A stretch of DNA of 64,000 bases from Flavobacteriaceae bacterium (GCA_002707025.1 PALG01000031.1:186001-250000); one strand, 5' to 3'. Shown: positions 30,969 through 40,403, counted from the stretch's first letter. A program made the numbers and translations. The notes: generated from the letters alone by a model not told the origin.

Positions 30969-30998
30969 AAAGCTCCTCTAGAGGAGCTTTTTTTTTAT
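30969..30998 (+). terminator. rho gene terminator
   Basis: A perfect 22-base palindrome (arms AAAGCTCCTCT and AGAGGAGCTTT, 30969-30990) followed by more T residues, 24 bases after the rho stop. Confidence 0.9.
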
Positions 30999-31187
30999 AC
31001 TATCCAATCAAACAACCGTTCGTGATATATAGTAAAAATATAATAGGAAAAGGCTCAATAGGCTATCAAAATGAGTAATGGAGGTTGTGAATTGCATTCC
31101 ACCCATTGAAATTATTTACTTCACAGAAGAAACCTTACGTAAAAATACCCCTTCCCAGTTCCAGATGTCATTCTCTATTTTTTGAAA

Positions 31188-31219
31188 ATAAAAAAAACCC
31201 TGTGGAATACCACAGGGTT
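31188..31219 (-). terminator. terminator of the T9SS cargo gene
   Basis: AACCCTGTGG-AATA-CCACAGGGTT (31196-31219); on the minus strand the stem runs into eight or more U residues. It starts 24 bases after the stop codon. Confidence 0.9.
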
Positions 31220-31243
31220 CATTTTAATATTTGCAATTAAGAA

Positions 31244-32146
31244 TTACTTCTTAATAACTTTTTGAGATAGAGAACCTTCGTTAGTGTTAAGCTCTAACAC
31301 GTAAACACCACTGCTCAAATCAGAAATGTTGATTTGTCCGTTGTTTACAGTAACGTTGATTTTCTTACCTAATACATCATACATAGCTGCATTGTTGATT
31401 TGGATGTTAGAAGGCATTCTAACGTTCAATACGTCAACTGCAGGGTTAGGATAGATAGAGATAGCTTCAGCTAACTGATCTTCAGTTCCTAATACTGGCT
31501 CATCGATTAATTGCCATCCGAAAGCAGGGAAATCAGCTGCGATCAATCCAGAAATGTTAGTCCAGTTAGTTGCACCAGCACCAAAAAGGTCTGCAGGGTC
31601 AATCAATACTGGCTGCACAGCAGGCTCAGTGCTTAAAGATCCAGTCCAGTTCCAACGTCCAGCATCAGTTGGAGGAGTGTCTACTGTTGGGAAAGCACAG
31701 AACCAATAAGTACCAGGATCTAATACAACTTGATCACCACCATTAGCAGCAGTCATGTCGCTTACACTGAAATCATTTTGGTTACCACCGTCATTAGCGA
31801 TAGAGAAAGTTCCAGGAGCAAGATCTGAAAGATCATAAAGAGCACCACCAACTTCAGGGTTACCACCTGGCTCACCACTAAAATCTTCAAAGATATAAAC
31901 GTTAAATCCAGTTACCAAAGGAGTCAAATCAAGTCCAGAGGAACTAAAACCGTAAACCAATATTTCGCTTACAGCGATTTCAGAAGTAACTTCAAATTGG
32001 TCAGCACAGTATACACCAGTACCATCATTTCCTTCAGTTGCAATTAGACCAGTTCCGTTATCGTTTGGTCTATCAATAATAACGGTTTGAGAAAAACCTA
32101 GCACGCTTGTAAGTGCTACAGCAAAAAATAAAGTAATTTTTTTCAT
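31244..32146 (-). CDS. Secreted protein with T9SS type A sorting domain
   Basis: 300-aa exported protein. Signal peptide 1-19 (ends LGFSQ). The middle (about 20-215) is an acidic, Gly/Thr/Asp-rich beta-type domain with EDFSGEPGGNPEVGG and LDPGTYWFCAFPTVD and no recognised enzyme motif. The last 80 residues are a type IX secretion sorting domain: ISIYPNPAVDVLNVRMP, then MYDVLGKKINVTVNNGQINISDLSSGVYVLEL and a basic end KVIKK. It should cross the outer membrane by T9SS and be surface-anchored or released. Monocistronic, with a good promoter (32171-32201) and terminator, suggesting substantial expression. Confidence 0.88.
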   Translation of the reverse strand: MKKITLFFAVALTSVLGFSQTVIIDRPNDNGTGLIATEGNDGTGVYCADQFEVTSEIAVSEILVYGFSSSGLDLTPLVTGFNVYIFEDFSGEPGGNPEVGGALYDLSDLAPGTFSIANDGGNQNDFSVSDMTAANGGDQVVLDPGTYWFCAFPTVDTPPTDAGRWNWTGSLSTEPAVQPVLIDPADLFGAGATNWTNISGLIAADFPAFGWQLIDEPVLGTEDQLAEAISIYPNPAVDVLNVRMPSNIQINNAAMYDVLGKKINVTVNNGQINISDLSSGVYVLELNTNEGSLSQKVIKK

Positions 32147-32170
32147 TTGTAAATTATTTTAGTTATTCAA

Positions 32171-32201
32171 CAAATTTAAAAAAAGATATTAATTATACAA
32201 C
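32171..32201 (-). promoter_or_regulatory. promoter of the T9SS cargo gene
   Basis: On the minus strand GTTG (32201-32198), 19 bases, TAAATTTG (32178-32171). The -7 box matches TAnnTTTG exactly, and spacing is ideal. It lies 25 bases before the ATG. Confidence 0.65.
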
Positions 32202-32248
32202 TATAGATTAACATCTTTATGATATTTGTGATAAAAATACCTATTAAC

Positions 32249-33994
32249 ATGCGATTAATTATTGTTTTCACCTCACTTTTCTTACTAGGATGCCTTGACA
32301 AATTGCCCCACGAAACCCCAAAAAACCTTGAGATTCCGTTTGAGGTTTCTGGAGGGGAAGAGACCTCCACTTACGAAGAAGTAATCTCTTTTTATAAGAG
32401 GTTATCCCATACCTACCCCTCCATTTCTGTATTCGAAGTTGGAAAAACCGATAGCGGCCACCCCTTACATGTTGTTACTTTTAGTAAAGAAAAGGTTTCA
32501 TCTCTTGAAGATGTAACTTCCCACCAAAAAAATGTGTTACTCATTAACAATGGTATTCATCCTGGGGAAAGCGACGGCATCGATGCTTCCATGATGCTCT
32601 TAAGGGATGTAGCAGAAGGAACGATTCCACCACCCCAAAATACCATCATAGCAGTTATACCTATATATAATGTAGGCGGTGCACTCAATAGAAATTCTCA
32701 TTCCAGAACCAATCAAAATGGTCCTAAAGCATATGGTTTTAGAGGAAATGCCAGGAACTTCGACCTGAATAGGGACTTTATAAAAGCCGATACCAAAAAC
32801 GCCCAGTGTTTTGCCAAGATCTTCCATCTACTAAAACCGGATTGGTTCATAGACAACCATGTTAGCAATGGAGCCGACTATCAATATGTTCTTACACACC
32901 TTTTCACCCAGCACAATAAATTAGGCGGGGCCTTGGGTGAGTATTTAAATGATTCGTTCATGCCCGAATTACAAGATTCCCTTGCCCTAAAAAACTGGGA
33001 CATCACCCCCTATGTGAATGTCTTTAACAAAACCCCCGAAACGGGATTTTCACAGTTTATGGATTACCCAAGATATTCTACTGGGTATACCACTTTATTT
33101 AATACGGTAGGAATGATGGTAGAAACCCATATGCTGAAACCCTACAAACAAAGGGTGATGGGTACCTATGAATTAATGAAATCCTTTATCAATATTGCCG
33201 AAAAAGATGCAGAAAAAATGGCGGTGCTTCGGAAGGAGTATTGGAAAAACTACACTCCAGGCTCAAGCTACCCTATTTCTTGGGAGATAGATAGCGCTCA
33301 AGTTTCGACACTTCAATTTAAAGGATATGAAGCCGCTTCGGAAAAGAGCAAAATCACTAATCTACCCCGGTTAAAATACCATCGCCAAAAACCTTTTACC
33401 AGACCCATTACCTACTACAATTACTTCAAACCTTCAAAAGGGATAGTCATTCCATCAAAGTACATTGTTCCCAAAGGTTACTGGAATATCATAGAGCAAC
33501 TAAAAAATAATGATATCAAATTCCGTATTTTAGAAAAGGACACAATCATCACTGCAGAAGTGTACCACATTCAGCACTATGAAACCTTTCAAAATCCATA
33601 CGAAGGACATTACCCACACTACAATACCGAGGTAAATGCCAAGTTTGAAAAAGTTCCCTTGAAGGCTGGCGATTATATTGTTGAAACCCAACAACCTGGT
33701 GTTCGCTACTTATTGGAAACTTTGGAACCCAGCGCTGTAGACTCCTTCTTTAATTGGAATTATTTTGACGCCATTCTTCAGCAGAAAGAAGGCTTTTCCC
33801 CTTATGTTTGGGAAGATTTAGCATTTCAGTTTTTGAAAGAAAACCCTGCCATAGCCAAAGAATTTGACAACAAAAAAAGGGAGGATCAAAGTTTTGCAGC
33901 CAACTGGTACGCTCAATTGGATTGGTTGCATAAACAATCCCCTTACTATGAGAAGGCTCATTTACGATACCCTATTCTTAGGGTGCTGGATTAG
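32249..33994 (+). CDS. M14-family zinc carboxypeptidase-like lipoprotein
   Basis: Predicted envelope peptidase, 581 aa from the ATG at 32249. That start yields a compact lipoprotein signal (MRLIIVFTSLFLLGC, Cys15); the frame extends 10 codons upstream but less plausibly. Zinc ligands: H104 and E107 in GIHPGESDG and H204 in FIDNHVSNGAD. Substrate-type residues are in NARNFDLNRDF, and the catalytic Glu region is MMVETHMLKPYK. The C-terminal 250 residues are a beta-rich extension common in Bacteroidota M14 proteins. Its 3' end overlaps the convergent Nudix gene by 33 bases. Family call solid; substrate unknown. Confidence 0.9.
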   Translation: MRLIIVFTSLFLLGCLDKLPHETPKNLEIPFEVSGGEETSTYEEVISFYKRLSHTYPSISVFEVGKTDSGHPLHVVTFSKEKVSSLEDVTSHQKNVLLINNGIHPGESDGIDASMMLLRDVAEGTIPPPQNTIIAVIPIYNVGGALNRNSHSRTNQNGPKAYGFRGNARNFDLNRDFIKADTKNAQCFAKIFHLLKPDWFIDNHVSNGADYQYVLTHLFTQHNKLGGALGEYLNDSFMPELQDSLALKNWDITPYVNVFNKTPETGFSQFMDYPRYSTGYTTLFNTVGMMVETHMLKPYKQRVMGTYELMKSFINIAEKDAEKMAVLRKEYWKNYTPGSSYPISWEIDSAQVSTLQFKGYEAASEKSKITNLPRLKYHRQKPFTRPITYYNYFKPSKGIVIPSKYIVPKGYWNIIEQLKNNDIKFRILEKDTIITAEVYHIQHYETFQNPYEGHYPHYNTEVNAKFEKVPLKAGDYIVETQQPGVRYLLETLEPSAVDSFFNWNYFDAILQQKEGFSPYVWEDLAFQFLKENPAIAKEFDNKKREDQSFAANWYAQLDWLHKQSPYYEKAHLRYPILRVLD

Positions 33995-34585
33995 GTACTC
34001 CTTCGGAAAAAGGAGTTTGATGTTCTCGTAGCTATTTAAAAGTGCCTTTTGGGATTTTTCGAAATTTTTCCATTTAGCCTTTTCAATCCCTTCTTTTGTC
34101 TGAGGGACCAACTCCCCATCAAAATGGGTGTACATTTCAAACCAATAGGTGGCTTTTAATTTAAATTTCCCATTTCGCTTGAAAACATGATAGGTCTTTT
34201 CTATGAATCGTCGAACTTCAAGATTTTGGGCGCCCGTTTCCTCTTCTACTTCCCTTATGGCAGCGGCTTCATAACTCTCGCCTTTATCTACATGGCCTTT
34301 GGGTAGATCCCAGCGATCATTCCGATAAATAAATAGTATTTCTTTTTTTTCATTGTATACCAGCCCCCCAGCCGCCTCAACAAATGGAAGTTTTTTCTTC
34401 AGAAATTTTTCAAGCTTTTCTGGATTTTTATGGTATAGATTTACAAAAAGAAGTTCTCCTTTGTTGATTTTTTTGATCAACTTTTTGAATCGGGCCAATT
34501 TAAGCGGAATGGCCGTATATTGTTTTCCAATATTTTTCTCTGTTGAGAGAATTATAGGGATATCTTTTACAAAAACTTTATACAT
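33962..34585 (-). CDS. Nudix hydrolase with N-terminal extension
   Basis: Pyrophosphohydrolase, 207 aa. The Nudix box lies at about residues 97-119: GHVDKGESYEAAAIREVEEE then TGA, fully matching GX5EX7REUXEEXGU. A flanking strand RWDLPKGHV supplies the usual lead-in. The first 65 residues are a family-specific extension (KVFVKDIPIILSTEKNIG). Nudix proteins of this kind often hydrolyse nucleoside polyphosphates or sugar nucleotides; the substrate is not predictable. Divergent from pyrE with only 7 bases between start codons, so the promoters must overlap each other's coding sequence. Confidence 0.9.
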   Translation of the reverse strand: MYKVFVKDIPIILSTEKNIGKQYTAIPLKLARFKKLIKKINKGELLFVNLYHKNPEKLEKFLKKKLPFVEAAGGLVYNEKKEILFIYRNDRWDLPKGHVDKGESYEAAAIREVEEETGAQNLEVRRFIEKTYHVFKRNGKFKLKATYWFEMYTHFDGELVPQTKEGIEKAKWKNFEKSQKALLNSYENIKLLFPKEYLIQHPKNRVS

Positions 34586-34588
34586 TTG
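34581..34588 (+). promoter_or_regulatory. -7 box of pyrE overlapping the Nudix start codon
   Basis: TACATTTG matches the consensus, and the pyrE ATG begins 4 bases later. The complement of the Nudix ATG (34583-34585) lies inside the box. No clear -33 box is seen. Confidence 0.5.
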
Positions 34589-34592
34589 CAGT

Positions 34593-35231
34593 ATGGTCTT
34601 AAAAAAAGAAACAGCCCAAAAAACGGCCGAATTACTCCTGCAAATTAATGCAATAAAATTACAACCACAAAACCCTTTTACGTGGGCGTCAGGATGGAAA
34701 TCGCCAATTTATTGTGACAATCGCATAACCCTCTCTTATCCAGCGATTAGAAATTATATCCAAGAAAACCTTGCGAAGCAAGTAGAGGAACTTTATGGAA
34801 AACCCGATATAATTGCAGGTGTCGCTACGGGTGCCATAGGAATTGGAGCCTTGGTAGCAGATTACCTAAACCTTCCTTTTTGCTATGTTCGGCCCGAGGC
34901 CAAATCGCATGGCAGAAAAAACCAAATTGAAGGATTACTTGAAGAAGGGCAAAATGTGGTTGTTATTGAAGATTTAATCAGTACGGGAGGCAGCAGCCTA
35001 AAGGCTGTTGAAGCCCTTCGGGAAGCCAATGCCAATGTAAAAGGCATGGTTGCAATTTTTACTTATGGTTTTCCTATATCAGAAGAAAACTTCAAAAAGG
35101 CGAATGTGACTTTAAATACACTAAGTGATTATGACAATCTTTTAGAGCAAGCCGAAAAGTCACGCTATATTTCTGCCAAAGAGGCCGAAACACTCTCTTC
35201 ATGGCGAAAAAACCCTTCAGAATGGAACTAA
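34593..35231 (+). CDS. pyrE: Orotate phosphoribosyltransferase
   Basis: Pyrimidine synthesis: orotate plus PRPP gives OMP. The ATG at 34593 yields 212 aa, the normal size; the frame is open far upstream only because it runs antisense to the Nudix gene. Signatures are FTWASGWKSPIYCDNR (orotate/PRPP loop), ATGAIGIGALVADYL, YVRPEAKSHGRKNQIEG (catalytic flexible loop with Lys and His) and the PRPP motif VVVIEDLISTGGSSLKA. Followed after 43 bases by a small SRPBCC-like gene. Confident. Confidence 0.96.
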   Translation: MVLKKETAQKTAELLLQINAIKLQPQNPFTWASGWKSPIYCDNRITLSYPAIRNYIQENLAKQVEELYGKPDIIAGVATGAIGIGALVADYLNLPFCYVRPEAKSHGRKNQIEGLLEEGQNVVVIEDLISTGGSSLKAVEALREANANVKGMVAIFTYGFPISEENFKKANVTLNTLSDYDNLLEQAEKSRYISAKEAETLSSWRKNPSEWN

Positions 35232-35274
35232 GGCATAGGTTTTGCCCCTTCCTTTAAAATCAGATTCAAAAAAT

Positions 35275-35667
35275 ATGGAAATCAGTAGCCCTAAAGCAAC
35301 CGTTCAAAAAAGCAAAGAATCGCTTTTTAACTATTTAAAGGACGTCAAGAATTTTGAAAACCTTATGCCCGAAAACATAAGCAAATTTGAAGTACTTCGG
35401 GATGATGCTTTTGTTTTTGCCCTTAAAGGAATGCCTGAGATTGCTTTGGAAATAAAAAAAGAGGATCCATACAGTCAATTGGAACTCGGCGCCATGAGCG
35501 ATAAAATACCTTTTACATTAACAGGGAACATTTCGGAAGTTTCTGAAACTACTTCAGAAATAGTGCTTCAATTTTCGGGAGACTTTAACCCGATGATGGC
35601 CATGATGATCAAAGGCCCTATCACCAAGTTTTTGGCCACACTTTCAGAAAATCTGGAAAAACTTTAA
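35275..35667 (+). CDS. Small SRPBCC-like (START-fold) protein
   Basis: 130-aa soluble protein from the ATG at 35275. The pattern (ISSPKATVQKSKESLFNYLKDVKNFENLMP at the start and a terminal amphipathic helix with ITKFLATLSENLEKL) suits the helix-grip SRPBCC fold, which binds hydrophobic ligands. An upstream in-frame ATG/TTG (35242) is less likely. Probably co-transcribed with pyrE. Its last 4 bases overlap the convergent birA stop. The fold call is moderate; no function is known. Confidence 0.65.
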   Translation: MEISSPKATVQKSKESLFNYLKDVKNFENLMPENISKFEVLRDDAFVFALKGMPEIALEIKKEDPYSQLELGAMSDKIPFTLTGNISEVSETTSEIVLQFSGDFNPMMAMMIKGPITKFLATLSENLEKL

Positions 35668-36395
35668 TACATAAGTTTTAATTCCTTCAGTTGAAATTCA
35701 CGCAATAGATTGTTCTCCAAGAGTACTTGCAACAAGCCTTCAGAACTCACTCCTTTAATAATTCCAGAAAAGACAGCTCCATCATTTCCTTCAAATGTGG
35801 ATACTTTCCCCTTTCGGAATAAATAGGTTTCATACTCATTTTTCAGCTTTTCAAAATTATCTTGGCTGGCAGCGTTCAATTCCTTTAAAACAAAATTGAC
35901 CACGGTTTCAAAAACTTCGTCCAAAGAAAATGGCATTCCCCTCTGCATGAACAGGGAAGTAGCCTTGGGGAGCTCATGAAAGTTGGAGTTATTCACATTA
36001 ATCCCTATCCCTATGATGCTCGTAAAACTTTCCGGTTCCCTAAACTGATTTTCAATCAATATGCCACAGATTTTGCCCCCTTCTGCCAATATGTCGTTAG
36101 GCCATTTTATGGTCACCGAAGTCATTCCAAGTTCTTCCAACGCCTTTTTCACTCCTAAGCTTACCGCAAAATTTACCGCATAAGCTTGCTTCAAGGGCAT
36201 CTTCGGAAATCGCTTAAACACGCTAAAAGCTAGGCTTTTACCAGGTTCAAAGTGCCAACTGGCTCCCATTTGTCCGCGCCCTTGGGTTTGATCCTCAGTA
36301 CGCACAACGGTACCATCCGCCACAAAAGTTTGCTTGGCTAAATCCTTTAAAAAATCATTGGTAGAACCAATGGCATTAATTTTGATTATTTTCAA
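35664..36395 (-). CDS. birA: Biotin-[acetyl-CoA carboxylase] ligase
   Basis: Attaches biotin to carboxylase subunits through biotinyl-AMP. 243 aa with no N-terminal DNA-binding domain, so a ligase-only (type I) BirA rather than a repressor. Motifs: INAIGSTNDFLKDL, the biotin/ATP loop DQTQGRGQMGASWHFEPGKS, the catalytic KWPNDIL and GGKICGILIEN, and GIGINVNNS. A small C-terminal SH3-like domain (from about 195) is present. Divergent from rsfS with 84 bases between. Confident. Confidence 0.95.
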   Translation of the reverse strand: MKIIKINAIGSTNDFLKDLAKQTFVADGTVVRTEDQTQGRGQMGASWHFEPGKSLAFSVFKRFPKMPLKQAYAVNFAVSLGVKKALEELGMTSVTIKWPNDILAEGGKICGILIENQFREPESFTSIIGIGINVNNSNFHELPKATSLFMQRGMPFSLDEVFETVVNFVLKELNAASQDNFEKLKNEYETYLFRKGKVSTFEGNDGAVFSGIIKGVSSEGLLQVLLENNLLREFQLKELKLMY

Positions 36396-36479
36396 CTAAA
36401 TTAATATTGTGTTAATCTAAACGCTGAAAACGCTTCAGCTAACAAAAAAATAATATTTTTGTACAAATAAAACTCTTTA

Positions 36480-36851
36480 ATGCAGAAAAAAGAAATAGGA
36501 ACAGACCAATTAGTCACTGAAATAATTAGAGGAATTGAAGAAGTAAAAGGACAAGACATTCAAATCTTGGATCTCAGGGATATAGAGAATACGGTTTGCG
36601 ACTACTTCGTCATCTGCAATGGTACTTCAAATACACAGGTTAACGCCATTGTTAATTCTGTTCAAAAACTGGTTAGCAAATCCCTTAAAGAAAAGCCTTG
36701 GCATGTTGAAGGTAGTGACAACGCCGAATGGGTTTTAATGGATTATGTGCATGTTGTAGTGCATGTATTTCAGAAACATATTCGTGAATTCTACGATATT
36801 GAGGGCCTCTGGGGAGATGCTAAAACCGTTACAATACAAACCTCTTACTAA
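36480..36851 (+). CDS. rsfS: Ribosomal silencing factor
   Basis: 123-aa protein that binds ribosomal protein uL14 and blocks subunit joining when nutrients fall. Family motifs are ILDLRDIENTVCDYFVICNGTSNTQVNAI (residues about 25-55), WHVEGSDNAEWVLMDYVHVVVHVF and REFYDIEGLWGDA. It opens the plus-strand envelope operon, with ftsH 16 bases downstream. A -7 box TATTTTTG at 36454-36461 lies 18 bases before the ATG. Confidence 0.95.
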   Translation: MQKKEIGTDQLVTEIIRGIEEVKGQDIQILDLRDIENTVCDYFVICNGTSNTQVNAIVNSVQKLVSKSLKEKPWHVEGSDNAEWVLMDYVHVVVHVFQKHIREFYDIEGLWGDAKTVTIQTSY

Positions 36852-36867
36852 ATAAAGAAATTGCCCC

Positions 36868-38886
36868 ATGGCGAACGAGAATAAAAAAAACGAACCCCGC
36901 AAGCCTAGGTTTCAAGCCTATTGGATATATATTGCCATCTTTTTACTTTTTATTGGTCTTCAGTTTTTTGGAGGAAGTAGTCTTTCGGCTCCTGCCAAAA
37001 CTACGCAATCTGAATTCTTAAAATACCTTCAACAAGGTGATATTGAGAAAGTTGAAATTATCAATAAAAAATTAGCGAAGGTCTATCTTACGGAAGATGC
37101 CCGAAAAAAAGAGGTTCATTCTTCCAAAATTAACAAAGGTCTTATAAAACCCGGTCCCGGGGATCCGGCCTATCAATTTGAATTTGGGGATCTTCAAAAT
37201 TTTGAAAATAGCATTAATACCATTAAACAGGAGAATAACCTCAATACCAAAGTGGTTTGGAACACCGAATCCAATATTTGGGCAGAGTTTCTTCCTTCCA
37301 TCATTTTCTTTGCCGTAATTATTGGAATATGGATCTATATTATGCGCCGAATGTCTTCTGGAGCAGGCGGTGGAGCTGGCGGTCAAATTTTCAATATTGG
37401 AAAGTCCCGAGCCAAATTATTTGACGAAAAAACCGATGTAAAAACCACTTTTAAGGATGTCGCCGGACTTGAAGGCGCTAAAGAAGAAGTTCAGGAAATT
37501 GTCGATTTTTTAAAGAACCCTGACAAATACACCTCCTTGGGGGGTAAAATTCCAAAAGGTGCTTTGTTAGTAGGCCCCCCTGGAACGGGTAAAACCCTTT
37601 TAGCTAAAGCAGTAGCCGGAGAGGCAAAAGTTCCTTTCTTCTCTCTTTCTGGTTCTGATTTTGTGGAAATGTTTGTAGGGGTTGGAGCCTCACGTGTTCG
37701 TGACCTTTTTAAACAGGCTAAGGAAAAATCACCATCCATCATATTTATTGATGAAATTGATGCCATTGGGCGTGCTCGAGGGAAAAGCAATTTTTCTGGA
37801 TCGAATGATGAAAGGGAAAATACCCTGAACCAGTTATTAACCGAAATGGACGGCTTTGGCACCAATACCAATGTAATTGTTTTGGCAGCTACCAACCGTG
37901 CAGATGTACTGGACAAGGCTTTGATGCGTGCAGGACGTTTCGATCGACAGATTTATGTAGACCTACCTGATGTAAGGGAACGAAAGGAAATTTTTGAAGT
38001 TCACCTACGCCCCCTTAAAAAAGATGATAGTCTCGATACCGATTTCCTCGCCAAACAAACTCCAGGTTTCTCTGGGGCAGATATTGCCAACGTATGTAAC
38101 GAAGCAGCATTGATTGCTGCACGGAAAGGAAATAAAGCGGTAGGACGGCAAGACTTTTTAGATGCTGTAGACCGAATTGTGGGAGGCCTTGAAAAGAAAA
38201 ATAAAATTATTACTCCAAAAGAAAAGAAAGCCATTGCCTTTCACGAAGCAGGTCATGCTACTGTAAGTTGGATGCTAGAACACGCAGCGCCGCTTGTAAA
38301 GGTGACCATTGTACCAAGAGGGCAATCTTTAGGAGCTGCTTGGTACCTGCCAGAGGAACGGCTTATTGTTCGTCCAGAACAAATGCTGGATGAAATGTGT
38401 GCCACCATGGGGGGAAGGGCTGCCGAAAAGGTTATTTTTAATGAAATTTCCACGGGTGCATTAAGTGATTTGGAAAAAGTGACCAAACAAGCTCGGGCCA
38501 TGGTGACTATTTATGGTTTAAATGACAAATTAGGGAATATTACTTATTACGATTCATCTGGACAAAACGACTACAACTTCAGTAAGCCGTATAGTGAAAA
38601 GACAGCCGAGATGATTGATAAAGAAATTTCCAGCATTATTGAAGCTCAGTACCTACGCGCTATAAAAATTCTAGAAGAGAACAAGGATAAACTTACAGAG
38701 CTCGCCAACGAACTGTTGGAAAAAGAAGTTATTTTTAAAGAGAGTTTGGAACGGATTTTTGGGAAACGACCCTTTGAAAAAGAAGAAGCCGTGCCATTAA
38801 CTTCTTCTAACAAAGAACAAGAGGTTTCCACAGAAGACTCTAACAAAGGTACTGAAGGGGAAACCGAAGAAGCTACAACTTCATAA
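36868..38886 (+). CDS. ftsH: ATP-dependent zinc metalloprotease FtsH
   Basis: Membrane-anchored AAA+ protease that degrades misfolded membrane and regulatory proteins. 672 aa: transmembrane helices at about 17-35 and 141-160 flank a periplasmic domain. Walker A GPPGTGKT is at 236-243, Walker B IIFIDEID at 291-298, with second region of homology [20 protein letters not shown]. The protease motif is HEAGH (459-463). The C-terminal tail is acidic and low in complexity. A weak hairpin with a T-run (38913-38944) after the stop may reduce transcription into the next gene, which has its own -7 box. Confidence 0.97.
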   Translation: MANENKKNEPRKPRFQAYWIYIAIFLLFIGLQFFGGSSLSAPAKTTQSEFLKYLQQGDIEKVEIINKKLAKVYLTEDARKKEVHSSKINKGLIKPGPGDPAYQFEFGDLQNFENSINTIKQENNLNTKVVWNTESNIWAEFLPSIIFFAVIIGIWIYIMRRMSSGAGGGAGGQIFNIGKSRAKLFDEKTDVKTTFKDVAGLEGAKEEVQEIVDFLKNPDKYTSLGGKIPKGALLVGPPGTGKTLLAKAVAGEAKVPFFSLSGSDFVEMFVGVGASRVRDLFKQAKEKSPSIIFIDEIDAIGRARGKSNFSGSNDERENTLNQLLTEMDGFGTNTNVIVLAATNRADVLDKALMRAGRFDRQIYVDLPDVRERKEIFEVHLRPLKKDDSLDTDFLAKQTPGFSGADIANVCNEAALIAARKGNKAVGRQDFLDAVDRIVGGLEKKNKIITPKEKKAIAFHEAGHATVSWMLEHAAPLVKVTIVPRGQSLGAAWYLPEERLIVRPEQMLDEMCATMGGRAAEKVIFNEISTGALSDLEKVTKQARAMVTIYGLNDKLGNITYYDSSGQNDYNFSKPYSEKTAEMIDKEISSIIEAQYLRAIKILEENKDKLTELANELLEKEVIFKESLERIFGKRPFEKEEAVPLTSSNKEQEVSTEDSNKGTEGETEEATTS

Positions 38887-38942
38887 GTTTTCAAAATAAC
38901 GATTAAATGATAAAGAAGCCTACTACTTCGTAGACTTTTTTA

Positions 38943-38950
38943 TATATTTG
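38943..38950 (+). promoter_or_regulatory. internal -7 box before the LUD gene
   Basis: TATATTTG, exact match to TAnnTTTG, 36 bases before the LUD-protein ATG and 57 bases after the ftsH stop; no clear -33 box. Confidence 0.5.
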
Positions 38951-38986
38951 GGAAAATGCGTGTCCAACTCCTCAAATTCACCGTAA

Positions 38987-39592
38987 ATGAGTCTATTTAA
39001 AAGACTTTTAAAAGGAAAAAACAAATCTGAAGAGAAGCCTAATGAGGCTGACCGTAGTAGCAAATATTATCCCGAGGAAAAACTCCCAATCGATGAAAAG
39101 TTTACTTACAATTTTAATAAAAATGGTGGTAAATTTCTCTACTGTGAAAATTGGGAAGAGATAAAAGAAGCTTTCGATAACATTCTTCTGGAAAATGATT
39201 GGTACGAGAAGGATGTGCTATGTGTTGACGAACAGTTACAAAAAAAATTTGACGGCTATAATTTAAATTTCGGACTTAAGGAAAAAGCGGCGTTTTTTCT
39301 TTCTAAGTGTGAATCTTTAGTAGCCAATAATGGGTCTATTCTACTTTGCTCCAATCAAATCAAAGAAAAAAAGCTCCAAGAACTTCCCTTTAACATTGTC
39401 ATTTTCGCCACTACAAGTCAGTTAGTTGAAAATATTAGTGAAGGCCTCCGTATTATTAAAAGCCGCAGCAAGAACTATATTCCTAGCAACATCACCACTA
39501 TTCAGGATTTTGAATGTGACAAGGAAAAAGACTTTATGAGTTATGGAAGTAGCACGAAAAACTTATATTTGCTGCTACTAGAAGACCTATAA
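38987..39592 (+). CDS. LUD-domain-like protein
   Basis: 201-aa soluble protein. The C-terminal part (ESLVANNGSILLCSNQIKEKKLQELPFNIVIFATTSQLVENISEGLRIIK) matches the pattern of LUD domains (LutB/LutC family), and the end is LYLLLLEDL. The N-terminal 60 residues are highly charged (KRLLKGKNKSEEKPNE). LutC itself functions in lactate oxidation with LutA/B, which are absent here; in flavobacteria this stand-alone form sits between ftsH and cdsA. The role is unknown. Confidence 0.7.
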   Translation: MSLFKRLLKGKNKSEEKPNEADRSSKYYPEEKLPIDEKFTYNFNKNGGKFLYCENWEEIKEAFDNILLENDWYEKDVLCVDEQLQKKFDGYNLNFGLKEKAAFFLSKCESLVANNGSILLCSNQIKEKKLQELPFNIVIFATTSQLVENISEGLRIIKSRSKNYIPSNITTIQDFECDKEKDFMSYGSSTKNLYLLLLEDL

Positions 39593-39599
39593 AAAACTC

Positions 39600-40403
39600 A
39601 TGAGAGAGCTTATTGTTCGTGGCATTTCGGGATTATTGTACGTAACCATTATCGTGTTTGCCATGTTCGCGTCCCGCGAGTTGTTTTTGGCGCTCTTCTT
39701 CTTTCTTGGGCTTTTAACCATTAATGAGTTCCAGAAGCTTGTTCACTTGAATAGCTATGCTTCTTTCTTGATTTTTTCAGTTTTATTGTTCTTTTTAAGT
39801 TATAAAGTCATCGATCTTAATGCGGTATATTTTTACGCAGTAACTGCCGTTTTTGTCAATCTCTTTTTAATACGGGATTTACTCGTTGTACATCGTATCC
39901 CCATGTTTTATCAAAAAAAATATGTGACGCTCATTTTTTATATTATTTCTGGATTTGTCTTTTTAACCCTTATTCCCTTTCGGGATGGAAACTTTTCCCC
40001 AAAAATTATCGTGGGAGTATTTATACTAATTTGGGCAAATGATACTTTTGCTTATCTTCTCGGAAAAAATTTCGGAAAGCGAAAACTTTTAGAACGAATT
40101 TCTCCCAAAAAAACCATTGAAGGTTTTTTTGGCGGATTGGCCGGCACACTTCTGGCTAGTTTTCTTATCTTTAAGTACCTAGGATCCCTAAGTATGGGTA
40201 TATGGTGCTCTTTAGGATTTATAATAGCTATTTTAGGCACATTTGGAGACTTAATTCAGAGTAAGTTTAAAAGACAGGCAGGAGTGAAGGATAGTGGGGT
40301 ACTCATGCCAGGACATGGAGGAATTTATGATCGCTTAGACAGTATTATCTTTGTAAGCCCTTTTATCTATACTTATCTAGAAATTGTACATTATGTTTCA
40401 TAA
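39600..40403 (+). CDS. cdsA: Phosphatidate cytidylyltransferase (CDP-diacylglycerol synthase)
   Basis: Membrane enzyme making CDP-diacylglycerol for all phospholipids. 267 aa with about seven transmembrane helices. The signature region is in place: LIWANDTFAYLLGKNFGKRKLLERISPKKTIEGFFGG and the C-terminal family motif GDLIQSKFKRQAGVKDSGVLMPGHGGIYDRLDSI with its acidic metal-binding residues. Starts 7 bases after the LUD gene and overlaps psd by 11 bases. Confident. Confidence 0.96.
   Translation: MRELIVRGISGLLYVTIIVFAMFASRELFLALFFFLGLLTINEFQKLVHLNSYASFLIFSVLLFFLSYKVIDLNAVYFYAVTAVFVNLFLIRDLLVVHRIPMFYQKKYVTLIFYIISGFVFLTLIPFRDGNFSPKIIVGVFILIWANDTFAYLLGKNFGKRKLLERISPKKTIEGFFGGLAGTLLASFLIFKYLGSLSMGIWCSLGFIIAILGTFGDLIQSKFKRQAGVKDSGVLMPGHGGIYDRLDSIIFVSPFIYTYLEIVHYVS

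Larger units (their letters stand above)
30945..31243. other. non-coding gap between rho and the T9SS cargo gene
   Basis: Holds the two facing terminators (30969-30998 and 31188-31219). Between them, about 190 bases contain no ORF worth calling and no clear structure. Confidence 0.6.

Noticed and set aside
34353-34592. 80-codon N-terminal extension of pyrE
   Set aside because: It lies antisense within the Nudix gene and is not part of the known enzyme; the ATG at 34593 gives the standard length.
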